A stretch of DNA of 64,000 nucleotides, taken from assembly GCF_947496515.1 (NCBI RefSeq), contig NZ_CANMDB010000010.1, forward strand, positions 124,001-188,000, read 5' to 3'. Origin of the DNA: an uncultured Roseobacter sp. (GTDB lineage: Bacteria > Pseudomonadota > Alphaproteobacteria > Rhodobacterales > Rhodobacteraceae). Positions within the stretch are counted from its first letter, which is position 1. Each line of letters opens with the position of its first letter. Of this stretch, positions 42,443 through 51,488 are shown piece after piece. The notes below the pieces were generated by a model that had not been told where the DNA came from, searched no databases, and saw only the letters and a list, made by a program, of their open reading frames with translations. The position numbers and the translations under genes are program-made.

Positions 42443-43408
42443 TTATCTCCCTCTCGTGGCACGGTCGATCAGCATTGCAACGATGATGATGATACCGGTG
42501 GCAAGCAGTTGATAGAAGGCCTGAACGTTCATCAAGGTCAGACCGTTGCGCAGCGCACCAAGGATGATGGCACCGATGATCGTCCCCACGATGCTGCCCT
42601 TGCCGCCCATCAGGGACGCCCCGCCGATGGCAGCGGCGGCGATGGCGTCAAGCTCCCACAGGTTTCCGATGGTGGGCTCTGCCGCCCCCAGCCGTCCCAC
42701 CAGAATGAGCGCCGCGATAGAGGCAAGGCCGCCCGAGATCACAAAGGTCGCCACCTTGGTGCGTGCCACTGGCACACCCGCGATGCGCGCGGCCTCCTCA
42801 TTGCCGCCCACGGCGAGGATGTATTCCCCCAGCGGGGTCTTGTTCAGCACCACCCACAGCAGCAGCGCGATCACCCCCACGACAATCACCGCATTGGGGA
42901 TCCCCATTATATTGCCATTGGTCAGCGCACGAAACTCCGGCGGGATGCCAAAGATCGGGTTGCCGCCTGTGTAGATCAGCGCCAGCGCACGGTAGAGCGA
43001 CAGCCCCCCCAGCGTGACGATAAAGGGCTGCAGACCCGCATAGGCGACCAACACCCCGTTGAAGAGACCGCACATCACGCCCACGCCCAGCGACCCCATG
43101 ATGGCCAGCGGCACGGGCACCCCGGCGACCATCAGGCTCGCCCCGATCACCGCGGACAGCGCGGCGGTGGGTCCGACGGACAGATCAATCCCGCCCGAGA
43201 TGATCACCAGCGTCATACCCAGGGCAATCGCCGCATTGATCGAGGACTGCTGCAAGATGTTGATCAGATTGGGGGTGGTCAGAAACACCGGAGACAACGA
43301 TGCAAAGACCACCACAATCAGCGCAAGACCCAGCAAGGTGCCCGCATCGCGGATGTTGACCTTCAGGTTCAGGCCGGGCTTTGCGGTGCCGGGTGTCTTC
43401 TGGTTCAT
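42443..43408 (-). CDS. Sugar ABC transporter permease (RbsC-like)
   Basis: A 321-residue inner-membrane permease of the ribose/xylose class. The helices are many, and the family motifs GMTLVIISGGIDLSVGPTAAL near residue 75 and GGASLMGGKGSIVGTIIGAII near 250 are clear. It would form a homodimer with the ATPase encoded 30 bp upstream. The ATG at 43408 follows a weak SD. Confidence 0.9.
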   Translation of the reverse strand: MNQKTPGTAKPGLNLKVNIRDAGTLLGLALIVVVFASLSPVFLTTPNLINILQQSSINAAIALGMTLVIISGGIDLSVGPTAALSAVIGASLMVAGVPVPLAIMGSLGVGVMCGLFNGVLVAYAGLQPFIVTLGGLSLYRALALIYTGGNPIFGIPPEFRALTNGNIMGIPNAVIVVGVIALLLWVVLNKTPLGEYILAVGGNEEAARIAGVPVARTKVATFVISGGLASIAALILVGRLGAAEPTIGNLWELDAIAAAAIGGASLMGGKGSIVGTIIGAIILGALRNGLTLMNVQAFYQLLATGIIIIVAMLIDRATRGR

Positions 43409-43438
43409 GAATGTCGCCTCTTTCGTCTTTGGGCTGCG

Positions 43439-44944
43439 TCAGGCCGTTGCCTGCTCTTTCCGGGGGATCGCGTGAAAGGCGATGTCGGTCTCGGAAATCC
43501 GGTCCTGGCCGAGATCGGCCACAATCCGGCCCTCGCGCATCACCAGAACCCGGTCCGACAGGCGGATGATCTCCGGCATCTCGGAGGAGACCACGAGGAT
43601 CGCATTGCCCTGTGATGCCAGTTTTTCGATCAGGTCGTAGATCTCGGATTTGGCGCCCACGTCGATCCCGCGGGTAGGCTCATCAAAGAGGAAAATCCGG
43701 GTGGCCGCCGCAAGCCACCGGCCGATGATCGCCTTTTGCTGGTTGCCGCCGCTGAAGGTCCCGATGGGTTGACGCACGTTCAAGGGGCGCAGCCGCAGAT
43801 CCGACATCACCTCCTGCGACCGGGCGTGCAGCCTGCCATGCCGCAAAAGGCCGCCGCGGGTGTAGGTCCCCATCGTCGGCAGCGCCATGTTGGAGGCGAC
43901 AGATCGCGCATGCACGATGCCCTCCTTCTTGCGCTCTTCCGGGACCAGCCCGATGCCGGCCCGTATGGCCGCGCGCGGATCGTTTGGACGCACGGCTTTA
44001 CCCCTGACACGCACCTCTCCGGCGGTGGGCCGGTCGATGCCCGCAATCAGCCGCAGCAATTCCGTTCGGCCAGCGCCAACAAGCCCCGAGATCCCCAGAA
44101 CCTCGCCCGCGTGCAGGGTCAGGTCTGCGTCCATCACGGCGGTACCGCGGCTGAGCCCCTGCACCGTCAGCACCGGATCGGCGGTGGCATGAGAGACATG
44201 CGCCGCGCTCAGCACCTCGCGCCCGACCATCCGTGCAACGATACTATCTTCGGTTTCATCGGCAATGGTGACGACGGCAACGCGCTTGCCATCGCGCAGG
44301 ATCGTCGCGCGGTCACACACCCGGAACACCTCGTCCATCTTGTGCGACACGTATATCACGGACACGCCCCGCGCCGACAGATCTGCGATCAGGGTCGCGA
44401 GGTTCTCGAACTCCGCGGGTGTCAGGCTCGACGTCGGCTCGTCCATGGCAATCACGCGCGCCTCGTCAATCAAGGCGCGGGCAATCTCCACGATCTGTTG
44501 TTGCGCCACTTTCAACGTGTTGATCTTGACCGATGGGTCGATGGTCGGATCCAGCCCGGCAAGCACGGCCCTCGCGCGCCGCTCCTGCTCCTGCCGCCGG
44601 ACGAGCACACCGCCCAGCCCCGTCAGCGGCCGACCCAGAAAGATGTTCTGTGCCACCGTCAGCTCCGGCACAAGCTGCAACTCCTGATGGATCATCGCGA
44701 TCCCGGCAGCGCGCGCATCGAGTGGCGTCCTGACGGTCAGCGGCGTGCCATCCACGGCGATCTCGCCGGTATCGCCCGGCCTGACGCCCGATAGTATATT
44801 GAGCATGGTGGATTTGCCCGCGCCATTCTCCCCCAGCAGGCCGTGGACCTCGCCCGGGGCCACCCGAAACGTCACATCATCCAGAGCGACGATACCCGGG
44901 TAGGTTTTGGTCGCACCGGTGATGCTCAGGCGGTCGGGGGGCAT
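43439..44944 (-). CDS. Sugar ABC transporter ATPase, two fused ATP-binding domains (RbsA-like)
   Basis: A 501-residue protein with two ABC domains. The first has Walker A GLLGENGAGKSTMLNILSG and Walker B ARVIAMDEPTSSLTP. The second has the degenerate Walker A GISGLVGAGRTELLRLIAG and signature FSGGNQQKAIIGRWLAAATR. This matches RbsA/XylG-type ATPases, which power a monosaccharide importer. I chose ATG 44944 because it gives MPPDRLSITGATKTYPGIVA; a longer frame to 44992 adds non-conserved residues. Confidence 0.92.
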   Translation of the reverse strand: MPPDRLSITGATKTYPGIVALDDVTFRVAPGEVHGLLGENGAGKSTMLNILSGVRPGDTGEIAVDGTPLTVRTPLDARAAGIAMIHQELQLVPELTVAQNIFLGRPLTGLGGVLVRRQEQERRARAVLAGLDPTIDPSVKINTLKVAQQQIVEIARALIDEARVIAMDEPTSSLTPAEFENLATLIADLSARGVSVIYVSHKMDEVFRVCDRATILRDGKRVAVVTIADETEDSIVARMVGREVLSAAHVSHATADPVLTVQGLSRGTAVMDADLTLHAGEVLGISGLVGAGRTELLRLIAGIDRPTAGEVRVRGKAVRPNDPRAAIRAGIGLVPEERKKEGIVHARSVASNMALPTMGTYTRGGLLRHGRLHARSQEVMSDLRLRPLNVRQPIGTFSGGNQQKAIIGRWLAAATRIFLFDEPTRGIDVGAKSEIYDLIEKLASQGNAILVVSSEMPEIIRLSDRVLVMREGRIVADLGQDRISETDIAFHAIPRKEQATA

Positions 44945-45022
44945 GTCGGGGCGTCCATGGATCGATGGTCGGGGAAGGAACGCACCGCGCACGGTGCGTC
45001 CCGGCTTTCACGTGCGGGCAGG

Positions 45023-46069
45023 TTACTCCGCCAGCAGCACCTCGCGTAGTGCCCCCATATCGGACGTGGCGTAGGCATCGACGTTGTCGGCGGTGATCAG
45101 CGCCTGCGGGGTGGAGACCACGCGCGGCAGATCCTGACCGTCCAGCATCCGCAACACGACCTCCATCGCGATCTCGCCGGTCAGAACGGGAAAGCTGTCC
45201 ACCGTCCCGGTCAAATCGCCCGCCCGGATCGACGCATAGGCATCCGAGATCCCGTCCGTCCCGAAGACGGCGACCTGCTCTTGCAGACCGGCGGCCTTGA
45301 CCGCCTCCATCACACCGAGCGCCATGCCGTCATTATTGGCATAAAACCCGATCAGATCGGGGTGCTGCTGCAGAATGGTGGAGGCCGCGTTGAACGCCTG
45401 CTCCCGGCTCCAGTTGGCGGGTACGGAGGCGACCACATCAAAGCCATCCGCACCTTCGGCTGTCTCGGTGAACCCGGCGGTGCGCTGGCCTGCCGCAAAA
45501 ACGCCCGGCTGCCCCTCGATCACGGCGAGCTTTCCGCCGTCGGTGTTGTCGATGAACCACTGGGCGACGCGCACGCCATTGTCCTTTTGCACGTTGCCCA
45601 CGTAGTTGGCGACCAGCGGGATCACCGCGTCGTTTACGTTCAGCACGGGGACGTCCTGAGCGACCGCAGTCTCATAGGCAGGCAGCAGATTGGCATCGGT
45701 CTGCGGTGAGAGCAAAAGCGCGTCGAACCCTTGGGTGATCAGGGTCTCTGCGATGGACAACTGGCCCAGCTGATCACCCTCGTTCGCCGCGGCCTGATAG
45801 ACGACATCCACATCATGCGCCTTGGCCATGTTCGCGTAGCCCTCCCCAAGAGAGCGCCAGTATTCATTGGTCAGCGTTTTCGACACACCGCCCACGCGCG
45901 TCCCCTCCGGCACCTCCGGAAAGGCGCCGAACTTCTCTTCCAGCTCGGACCAGTCCATCCGGTCCGGCTCACTGTCGGAGTTGAGCGGCGCAAGATCCTG
46001 TGCCTGTGCGGCGCCAACCGTCAGTGCCAGCGCGCTCACCGTCAGAAACGTCTTGATAGAGTTAGTCAT
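45023..46069 (-). CDS. Sugar ABC transporter substrate-binding protein
   Basis: A 348-residue periplasmic protein with a Sec signal (about residues 1-23, ending AAQAQDL) and the two-lobed fold of ribose-type binding proteins (GVSKTLTNEYWRSLGEGYAN, DALLLSPQTDANLLPAYETA, DLIGFYANNDGMALGVMEAV, AVFGTDGISDAYASIRAGDL). It captures the sugar for the permease and ATPase encoded downstream. It follows the isomerase gene by 33 bp. Ligand identity is not evident from sequence. Confidence 0.88.
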   Translation of the reverse strand: MTNSIKTFLTVSALALTVGAAQAQDLAPLNSDSEPDRMDWSELEEKFGAFPEVPEGTRVGGVSKTLTNEYWRSLGEGYANMAKAHDVDVVYQAAANEGDQLGQLSIAETLITQGFDALLLSPQTDANLLPAYETAVAQDVPVLNVNDAVIPLVANYVGNVQKDNGVRVAQWFIDNTDGGKLAVIEGQPGVFAAGQRTAGFTETAEGADGFDVVASVPANWSREQAFNAASTILQQHPDLIGFYANNDGMALGVMEAVKAAGLQEQVAVFGTDGISDAYASIRAGDLTGTVDSFPVLTGEIAMEVVLRMLDGQDLPRVVSTPQALITADNVDAYATSDMGALREVLLAE

Positions 46070-46102
46070 GGTTTCCTCCCTTAGAATTCTTGATTTGGAT
46101 CG

Positions 46103-47086
46103 CTACGTGCCTTCGAGGGCCGCATTGACGATCTGCTGTGCCGTCACCGCGTCCTGCCGGCTCGTTGCCTCGCTCAGCCGGTTATCCGCGGACAACCGCC
46201 CCGCTGCGCGCAGCAACCGCTCCACGGTCTCGATATTCGCTTCGCACTCCGCGACCGGGTCGAGCCCGCTGGCATCGGGGAAGGTGTCGAAATAGATCGC
46301 CCCGTCATAGCCGTCGCGCTGGATCTGGACGAGCAGTTCCAGCGTTGCCTTGGTATTGACGGACCCCACCATCAGACCGTCATCGCGCTTGCCGTAGCCA
46401 TCGTTGAGATGGACGCCCAGCAGCCTGGAATGGCGGTGAATCATCGCGGCGGCAAAGGCGGGCACCTCATCCGCATAGAGCACATGGGCGAAATCGAGCG
46501 TGACACCCAGATTGGGCGATCCCGCCTCCTTGATGGCCAGCAGCGTCGTGGCCATGTCCGGCAGCAGGCTGAAGGCGCGGGGCTCATTGGGTTTGTATTC
46601 AATGCTGATCTGGCAGTCGGGATCGTGCTCCGCCACCTCGCGGATCGCCGCCACCTCATCTGCCCACATGCGGTTGTAGTCAGCCTGAAAGCTGTAGTCG
46701 AACCCATCCTGCCCGAGCCATATGGTCATCAGATCAGACCCGGTCTCGCGCGCGGCATCGATCCCTTTCTTGGTCAGGTCAATGGCCTCCTGCCGCACCG
46801 CGGGATCGGGATGCGTAAACGCGCCCAGCTTGAAGTTGGGGTTGGTATAGTACCGCATGGCAAGACCGTTCACCCCCAGCCCCAGATCCGCCAGACGCCG
46901 GGTCTGTGCTGCCATGTCATCGCCTGCGTGATCGGGATAGTTGAGATCAAGGTCCGTGAGACCCCGAACCGTGGCCGCCCGCTCCGCCATCTGCATGGGC
47001 GTCGGTTTGCCCGTCAGATCGGGCCAGTAGGACTGCGCATTAGACGCAAAAGAGTTCAACCGGGTCGCATATCTGTATGATGTCAT
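46103..47086 (-). CDS. Sugar isomerase/epimerase, xylose-isomerase-like TIM barrel
   Basis: A 327-residue TIM-barrel protein of the AP-endonuclease-2/xylose-isomerase type. Metal-binding positions are suggested by CQISIEYKPNEPRAF (Glu), LGVTLDFAHVLYADE (Asp, His), LLGVHLNDGYGKRDDG (His, Asp) and the final YFDTFPDASGLDPVAE. It would interconvert the imported sugar with its ketose or epimer before phosphorylation. It is the first gene of the operon. The substrate cannot be assigned. Confidence 0.8.
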   Translation of the reverse strand: MTSYRYATRLNSFASNAQSYWPDLTGKPTPMQMAERAATVRGLTDLDLNYPDHAGDDMAAQTRRLADLGLGVNGLAMRYYTNPNFKLGAFTHPDPAVRQEAIDLTKKGIDAARETGSDLMTIWLGQDGFDYSFQADYNRMWADEVAAIREVAEHDPDCQISIEYKPNEPRAFSLLPDMATTLLAIKEAGSPNLGVTLDFAHVLYADEVPAFAAAMIHRHSRLLGVHLNDGYGKRDDGLMVGSVNTKATLELLVQIQRDGYDGAIYFDTFPDASGLDPVAECEANIETVERLLRAAGRLSADNRLSEATSRQDAVTAQQIVNAALEGT

Positions 47087-47322
47087 CAGATTCTCCGCTT
47101 AATTCACAGCTTCATGTTTTTTTGTAAAGTTTGCAATAGTCACTTTCGCCACCACAAATAGTGTACTGTTTCCAGACCGTTGATGAGCCCAATATGGCCA
47201 TCAGAAGCGCGGTGAGCACCGACAGTGGCATTGCGCACCCGAGCCGCGCCACGCCGCCCATGCGCCGCGACCGAACGGACGCCGCCCATCGTCACGGGCA
47301 GCGGTCCAGTTCTCCCGAATAC
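47087..47322. promoter_or_regulatory. Promoter region of the sugar operon and dps tail
   Basis: The first 70 bp upstream of the isomerase start (47087-47160) are AT-rich (ATGTTTTTTTGTAAAGTTTG and nearby) and probably hold the operon promoter and an RpiR operator. No exact dyad was fixed. The rest of the gap up to the dps terminator holds no gene I can support. Confidence 0.45.
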
Positions 47323-47347
47323 AAAAAAGCCGCCCCACCGGGACGGC
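47323..47347 (-). terminator. Rho-independent terminator of dps
   Basis: Read on the minus strand, an 8-bp stem GCCGTCCC/GGGGCGGC (one G-T pair) closes a three-base loop and is followed by six T residues. It begins 23 bp after the dps stop, so it ends the dps transcript. Confidence 0.88.
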
Positions 47348-47370
47348 CTTTCAATCGGTTCAGGGTGCGC

Positions 47371-47841
47371 TTACGCGAGATGCGAGCGCAGGAACCAGGC
47401 GAATTTCTCGTGGGTCTGGCCACGTGCGATGCACAGATCCTCGGTGAGCGTATCGCCGTGCTCCGCCGCCAGCGCGCCGCACCCGGCCAATGTCGCGGCC
47501 AGTGTTTCCTGCGCCGTCTGCATCACCTTGATCATCTCCTGATCACTGGCGTGACCGTCGTGTTCCTTGACCTTCGAGCGGGCGAGCATACCGGCCAGTG
47601 TACCTTCCGCATGCGCATCGAGCGACTTGACCCGCTCGGCCAGATCATCCTGCGCCACGAAGTGATCCTCGTAAATCTTTTGAAACAGGTCGTGCAGCGG
47701 CCCAAAGGCCATTCCTGTCACGTTCCAATGAAAATTCTGTGCCAACATGGTGGCAACCGCGGTTTCGGCGACCGATTGATTCAACGCATCCGCAATCGCG
47801 GTCCGCGCGTCCGTTGACAGTGCTACAGCTGTTTGGGTCAT
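47371..47841 (-). CDS. dps: Dps, ferritin-like DNA-protection protein
   Basis: A 156-residue Dps protein that forms a dodecamer oxidising and storing iron with peroxide. The ferroxidase motif is LAQNFHWNVTGMAFGPLHDL with IYEDHFVAQDDLAERV giving the metal-binding His, Asp and Glu residues at the subunit interface. It has its own terminator. An Irr/ICE-like palindrome lies about 97 bp upstream, and neighbouring genes also point to iron handling. Confidence 0.95.
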   Translation of the reverse strand: MTQTAVALSTDARTAIADALNQSVAETAVATMLAQNFHWNVTGMAFGPLHDLFQKIYEDHFVAQDDLAERVKSLDAHAEGTLAGMLARSKVKEHDGHASDQEMIKVMQTAQETLAATLAGCGALAAEHGDTLTEDLCIARGQTHEKFAWFLRSHLA

Positions 47842-47937
47842 ACCAAGCTCCCTCTAATTCAGTTCGCTGGCTCGCATCAGGCTGGCTGGCTTACGAAGCA
47901 ATATCTAGGAAGCCAACCCATCCGAGGCAAGAAGTTT

Positions 47938-47954
47938 TTTAGAATTATTCTAAA
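47938..47954. promoter_or_regulatory. Irr/ICE-like iron-control palindrome
   Basis: TTTAGAATTATTCTAAA is a perfect 17-bp palindrome of the TTAGAA-N5-TTCTAA kind reported for the heme-responsive regulator Irr in alphaproteobacteria. It lies upstream of dps, and its right part overlaps the stop codon (47952-47950) of the minus-strand gene that ends here. Confidence 0.7.
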
Positions 47955-48372
47955 CCAGAGAGAAAGACTCGACTACGCGCGTCAACAGGAACCGGATCAG
48001 ACGGCGATGTTCGGCCCGGACCCGCGACCTCAGAAGGAAGGAAATGCTGGCATCATCGCCACGCGACATGGCCCGGCCCAGTTGCACCAGCCAGCTTTCA
48101 TCGAACGTCATCTCGGCCGTGCCGGGGGCATGCAGACGCGCCGCCTTGCCCAGAGCCTCGTCCAGGCACCGCATCAACGCCTCCATATGCGCCGCCTGCG
48201 ACGCCGATCGGCTGACATGCAGCAGCGCGCAGGCCTCGAAAAGATCCGCGCGCGGTTTGGCCCGGCAGGACATGGACATGACCCGCAGGCTGTCGATAAA
48301 CGAATAGCCGCTCGCAGGCAGGGGCCGCGCGGGGCGGTGCTCTTTACCGAAATCCAGTTGCAGGGGCCGCAT
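47950..48372 (-). CDS. Hypothetical protein next to the iron locus
   Basis: A 140-residue soluble, helix-rich protein starting MRPLQLDFGKEHRPARPLPA, with GGAGAG about ten bases before the ATG at 48372. An upstream ATG at 48393 has no SD, and the remaining upstream frame lies opposite the di-heme gene. The sequence has a Cys/Met-bearing helix (ALLHVSRSASQAAHMEALMR) and a basic C-terminus (RSRVRAEHRRLIRFLL). I recognise no domain. It diverges from the di-heme oxidoreductase gene across 73 AT-rich bp. Confidence 0.55.
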   Translation of the reverse strand: MRPLQLDFGKEHRPARPLPASGYSFIDSLRVMSMSCRAKPRADLFEACALLHVSRSASQAAHMEALMRCLDEALGKAARLHAPGTAEMTFDESWLVQLGRAMSRGDDASISFLLRSRVRAEHRRLIRFLLTRVVESFSLV

Positions 48373-48445
48373 GTCGCAGGTCTCTCCGATCATAAGAGGC
48401 AGGAATCGCCTCGCCTTTCTATAATCCTGAGTATATTTATAAGTT

Positions 48446-49969
48446 ATGAGACAGATCGCAAGAATAATGCCGACACTACTTGTCGGAATACTGTCAATTC
48501 CAGTTGACGCTGTGGCGGAATTGCCAGATTTACACCTGTCGGTGGTCCCCAGAACCGCCGCAGAGGCCGCGCGCATCGCGGAGGCGACCCGACCCACCAC
48601 CGATTTCTCCGAACCGGAAAGGTTTGAGGGCAACCCCGCGGGGGCGGCGACGGTCCGGCCCAGCAGCACCACAAACGCCTTCAGCCAACCCTCCGGCAAC
48701 ATCAGCTTTGAGAAGGAGCTGGACTTCAAGGTCGGCAACGGGCTCTTCAAAAAACTCTGGGTCTCCTCTCCCTCCTCCACACTGGCATCAGACGGCCTTG
48801 GCCCGCTTTACAACGCCCGTTCCTGCCAACGCTGCCACCTGAAAGACGGGCGCGGCCACCCGCCGGAGGATCCCGGCGACAGTGCCACATCGTTGCTGAT
48901 GCGCGTCTCCATCCCCGGTGGCACCGGACCTGCGGAGATCGAAGGCTACCTCGCGACGCTGCCCGATCCGATATACGGCAGACAGATCCAGGATTTTTCG
49001 GTCGCCGGGATTGCAGCCGAAGCCAGGGTCGAGATCACCTATACCGAGGAGGTGATCGCTCTCTCCGGTGGCGAGACAGCCTCCCTGCGCAGCCCCCGGT
49101 ACAGCCTCGCAAACCTGGGCTACGGCCCTTTGCACCCGGATATCATGATCAGCCCCCGCGTCGCGCCACAGATGATCGGGCTTGGCCTGCTAGACGCGAT
49201 TCCGGCGGCTGACATCCTCGCGAGGGTAGATCCGGATGATGCGGACGGAGACGGGATCTCCGGCCGTGCGCAGATCGTGATGTCCAGCGAACACGGTGTT
49301 CCGATGCTCGGGCGCTTCGGGCTCAAGGCCGGTCAGCCATCGGTCAAGGAGCAATCGGCTTCGGCTTTCGCGGGGGACATTGGCATCTCGTCGACACTGC
49401 ACCCCGATGGTTTCGGCGAATGCACCGCAGCGCAGACCGCCTGCCGCAGTGCCGCCCACGGCAATACCGATGCGCATGACGGTGCGGAGATCGGCACCGA
49501 AGGCCTTGATCTGGTCACGTTCTATTCGTCGAACCTCGGCGTGCCCGCGCGCCGCGATGTGGACGATACGCAGGTGCTGCACGGCAAGCGGGTGTTTTAT
49601 GAAACCGGCTGCATCGCCTGCCACACGCCCAAGCATGTCACCCACCGCCTGACCGACCAGCCGGAACAAAGCTTTCAGCTGATCTGGCCCTATACGGACA
49701 TGCTGCTGCACGACATGGGCCCCGGTCTCGCCGACAATCGGCCCGAAGCCCGCGCAACCGGGCGCGAATGGCGCACGCCGCCGCTCTGGGGCATCGGGCT
49801 GACCGAACAGGTCTCGGGGCATACGTATTTTCTGCACGATGGCCGCGCCCGCAGCCTGCTTGAGGCGGTGCTTTGGCACGGTGGCGAGGCCGAGGCGCAA
49901 CGGCAATCGGTCATCGACATGCCCCCACCCGACCGCGCCGCCCTGATCCGCTTTCTGGAAAGTCTCTGA
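48446..49969 (+). CDS. Di-heme oxidoreductase (DUF1111/thiol-oxidoreductase family)
   Basis: A 507-residue exported c-type cytochrome with a signal peptide (about residues 1-24, ending DAVAEL) and two heme motifs, SCQRCH at 127-131 and GCIACH near 389-393. FSQPSGNISFEKELDF and LHDGRARSLLEAVLWHGGEA are typical of the family often encoded with imelysins. It likely acts in the periplasm in iron-related redox chemistry, though the reaction is not known. The imelysin gene starts 2 bp after its stop. Confidence 0.88.
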   Translation: MRQIARIMPTLLVGILSIPVDAVAELPDLHLSVVPRTAAEAARIAEATRPTTDFSEPERFEGNPAGAATVRPSSTTNAFSQPSGNISFEKELDFKVGNGLFKKLWVSSPSSTLASDGLGPLYNARSCQRCHLKDGRGHPPEDPGDSATSLLMRVSIPGGTGPAEIEGYLATLPDPIYGRQIQDFSVAGIAAEARVEITYTEEVIALSGGETASLRSPRYSLANLGYGPLHPDIMISPRVAPQMIGLGLLDAIPAADILARVDPDDADGDGISGRAQIVMSSEHGVPMLGRFGLKAGQPSVKEQSASAFAGDIGISSTLHPDGFGECTAAQTACRSAAHGNTDAHDGAEIGTEGLDLVTFYSSNLGVPARRDVDDTQVLHGKRVFYETGCIACHTPKHVTHRLTDQPEQSFQLIWPYTDMLLHDMGPGLADNRPEARATGREWRTPPLWGIGLTEQVSGHTYFLHDGRARSLLEAVLWHGGEAEAQRQSVIDMPPPDRAALIRFLESL

Positions 49970-49970
49970 C

Positions 49971-50939
49971 ATGCGCCTTGCCCTGATCTTCTGCGTCCTC
50001 GCCCTGCCAGCCCTGGCGGATGTCGAAACCGTGCTGGAGGATCACATCCTGCCCGGCCACCAAAGACTGGTGGAGGAAACGGCGACACTGGCGGAAACCG
50101 CCCGCGCCGATTGCACCGCAGAGACCCTGCGCCCCGCTTTCCACGAGGCCTATGACGCCTGGATTTCCGTCAGTCATATCCAGTTCGGCCCGATCGAAGA
50201 CCGCGCCCTGACCATCGCCATGACCTTCTGGCCGGATCCCAAGGACAGCACGGGCAAAGCGCTCACGCGCCTTGTCGCAGCCGCTGATCCCATCGTGGAT
50301 CAACCCGAGGCCTTTCGCGATGTCTCCGCGGCGGCACAGGGATTTACCGCGCTGGAGCGGCTGCTCTACGACCCGCAGCCCGACGCGGACTACGGGTGTC
50401 GCCTGACCCGGGCCATCACCACAGAGCTGGCGCGAAAATCCACGATCCTGGCTGAGGACTGGCCTGATTTCGCCGCGCAGATGCGGACCGCCGGTCAGCC
50501 CAACAACACCCGCTTTCAAAGCGACCGGGAGGTGCAACGGGCGCTATACACGGCCCTCTCCACGGGTCTGGAATTCCTGCACGACCAGCGCCTTGGCCGA
50601 CCGTTGGGCACCTTTGACCGCCCCCGCCCCCGCCGTGCAGAGGCCCGGCGCTCCGAAAGATCGCTGCGCCATGTGGCACTGTCTCTTGCGGCCCTCGAAG
50701 AGCTTGCGCTCATGATGTCCGATGCCGCGCTGCCGGACACCCGCAACACCTTCACCATCGCCCGCAGCCGCGCGGCTGATCTTGATGATCCGTCCCTTCA
50801 AGGTGTCGCCGACCCCGGCGGGCGTTTCCGTGTGGAGCTGATCCAGCAAGCGGTCAGGGATGTGCAAGTTGCCGTGATCCGTGAGATCGGCACACCGCTC
50901 GGCATCACGGCGGGCTTCAATTCGCTCGACGGTGACTGA
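49971..50939 (+). CDS. Imelysin-family periplasmic protein
   Basis: A 322-residue exported protein (signal MRLALIFCVLALPALADVET, cleaved after about residue 16) of the imelysin/insulin-cleaving-membrane-protein family, two helical bundles linked to iron uptake and not to proteolysis in known cases. Stretches ETLRPAFHEAYDAWISVSHI and AAQGFTALERLLYDP are typical. It forms an operon with the di-heme oxidoreductase. The usual larger locus has a second imelysin before the di-heme gene and a DUF1513 gene after; neither is here. Confidence 0.87.
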   Translation: MRLALIFCVLALPALADVETVLEDHILPGHQRLVEETATLAETARADCTAETLRPAFHEAYDAWISVSHIQFGPIEDRALTIAMTFWPDPKDSTGKALTRLVAAADPIVDQPEAFRDVSAAAQGFTALERLLYDPQPDADYGCRLTRAITTELARKSTILAEDWPDFAAQMRTAGQPNNTRFQSDREVQRALYTALSTGLEFLHDQRLGRPLGTFDRPRPRRAEARRSERSLRHVALSLAALEELALMMSDAALPDTRNTFTIARSRAADLDDPSLQGVADPGGRFRVELIQQAVRDVQVAVIREIGTPLGITAGFNSLDGD

Positions 50940-51047
50940 TGTCAGCCCCACGCTGCCGGACAGATCACCCGCGCCGAAAACCATGTCTCATCCAAGGTCA
51001 TGACACCCGCTCTCACCGCCATCTACCCCACCACGAAAGGACACCCC

Positions 51048-51368
51048 ATGTTCATCGCGATGAACCGTTTCACCGTCGCCAAAGAGAATGAAGACGCTTT
51101 CGAGGCCTTGTGGCTCGGGCGGGACAGCCATCTGAAAACCATGGACGGGTTCGTCGAATTTCACATGCTGAAGGGCCCCGAGGCCGGGGATGGCACGCGG
51201 CTCTACGCCTCTCACACCATCTGGTCGTCCGAAGAGACCTTTCGCGCCTGGACCCGGTCCGGCGCATTCCGCGCGGCGCACAAGGACGCGGGCAGCACCG
51301 CCAAACTGCATGTGGGCAGCCCCACCTTTGAAGGGTTCTCCGTGATCCAGGAAATCGCCGCGGACTGA
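51048..51368 (+). CDS. IsdG-like heme-degrading/antibiotic-biosynthesis monooxygenase
   Basis: A 106-residue ferredoxin-like dimeric-barrel protein. Asn6 (MFIAMNRFTV), the Trp in SHTIWSSEETFRAW and a downstream His (FRAAHKDAG) match the catalytic Asn-Trp-His layout of IsdG-type heme monooxygenases, which release iron from heme. The start ATG at 51048 has AAAGGA upstream. It lies 108 bp after the imelysin gene, and the iron context supports this reading over a polyketide-type monooxygenase. Confidence 0.72.
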   Translation: MFIAMNRFTVAKENEDAFEALWLGRDSHLKTMDGFVEFHMLKGPEAGDGTRLYASHTIWSSEETFRAWTRSGAFRAAHKDAGSTAKLHVGSPTFEGFSVIQEIAAD

Positions 51369-51488
51369 CGCATAGGCCCGCGGGGATCGCGGAGCGGACG
51401 ACCCGTGTCCGAGGCTGGATGACAGTTGCGGGGTGTCGTTTCGGGACCGGATCACGGCACGAACAAGGGCGACCAAAACGCCCTTATC

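Noticed and set aside
48373-48780. Long N-terminal extension of the 140-residue gene
   Set aside because: It would lie entirely opposite the di-heme oxidoreductase signal and first domain; the start at 48372 has an SD.
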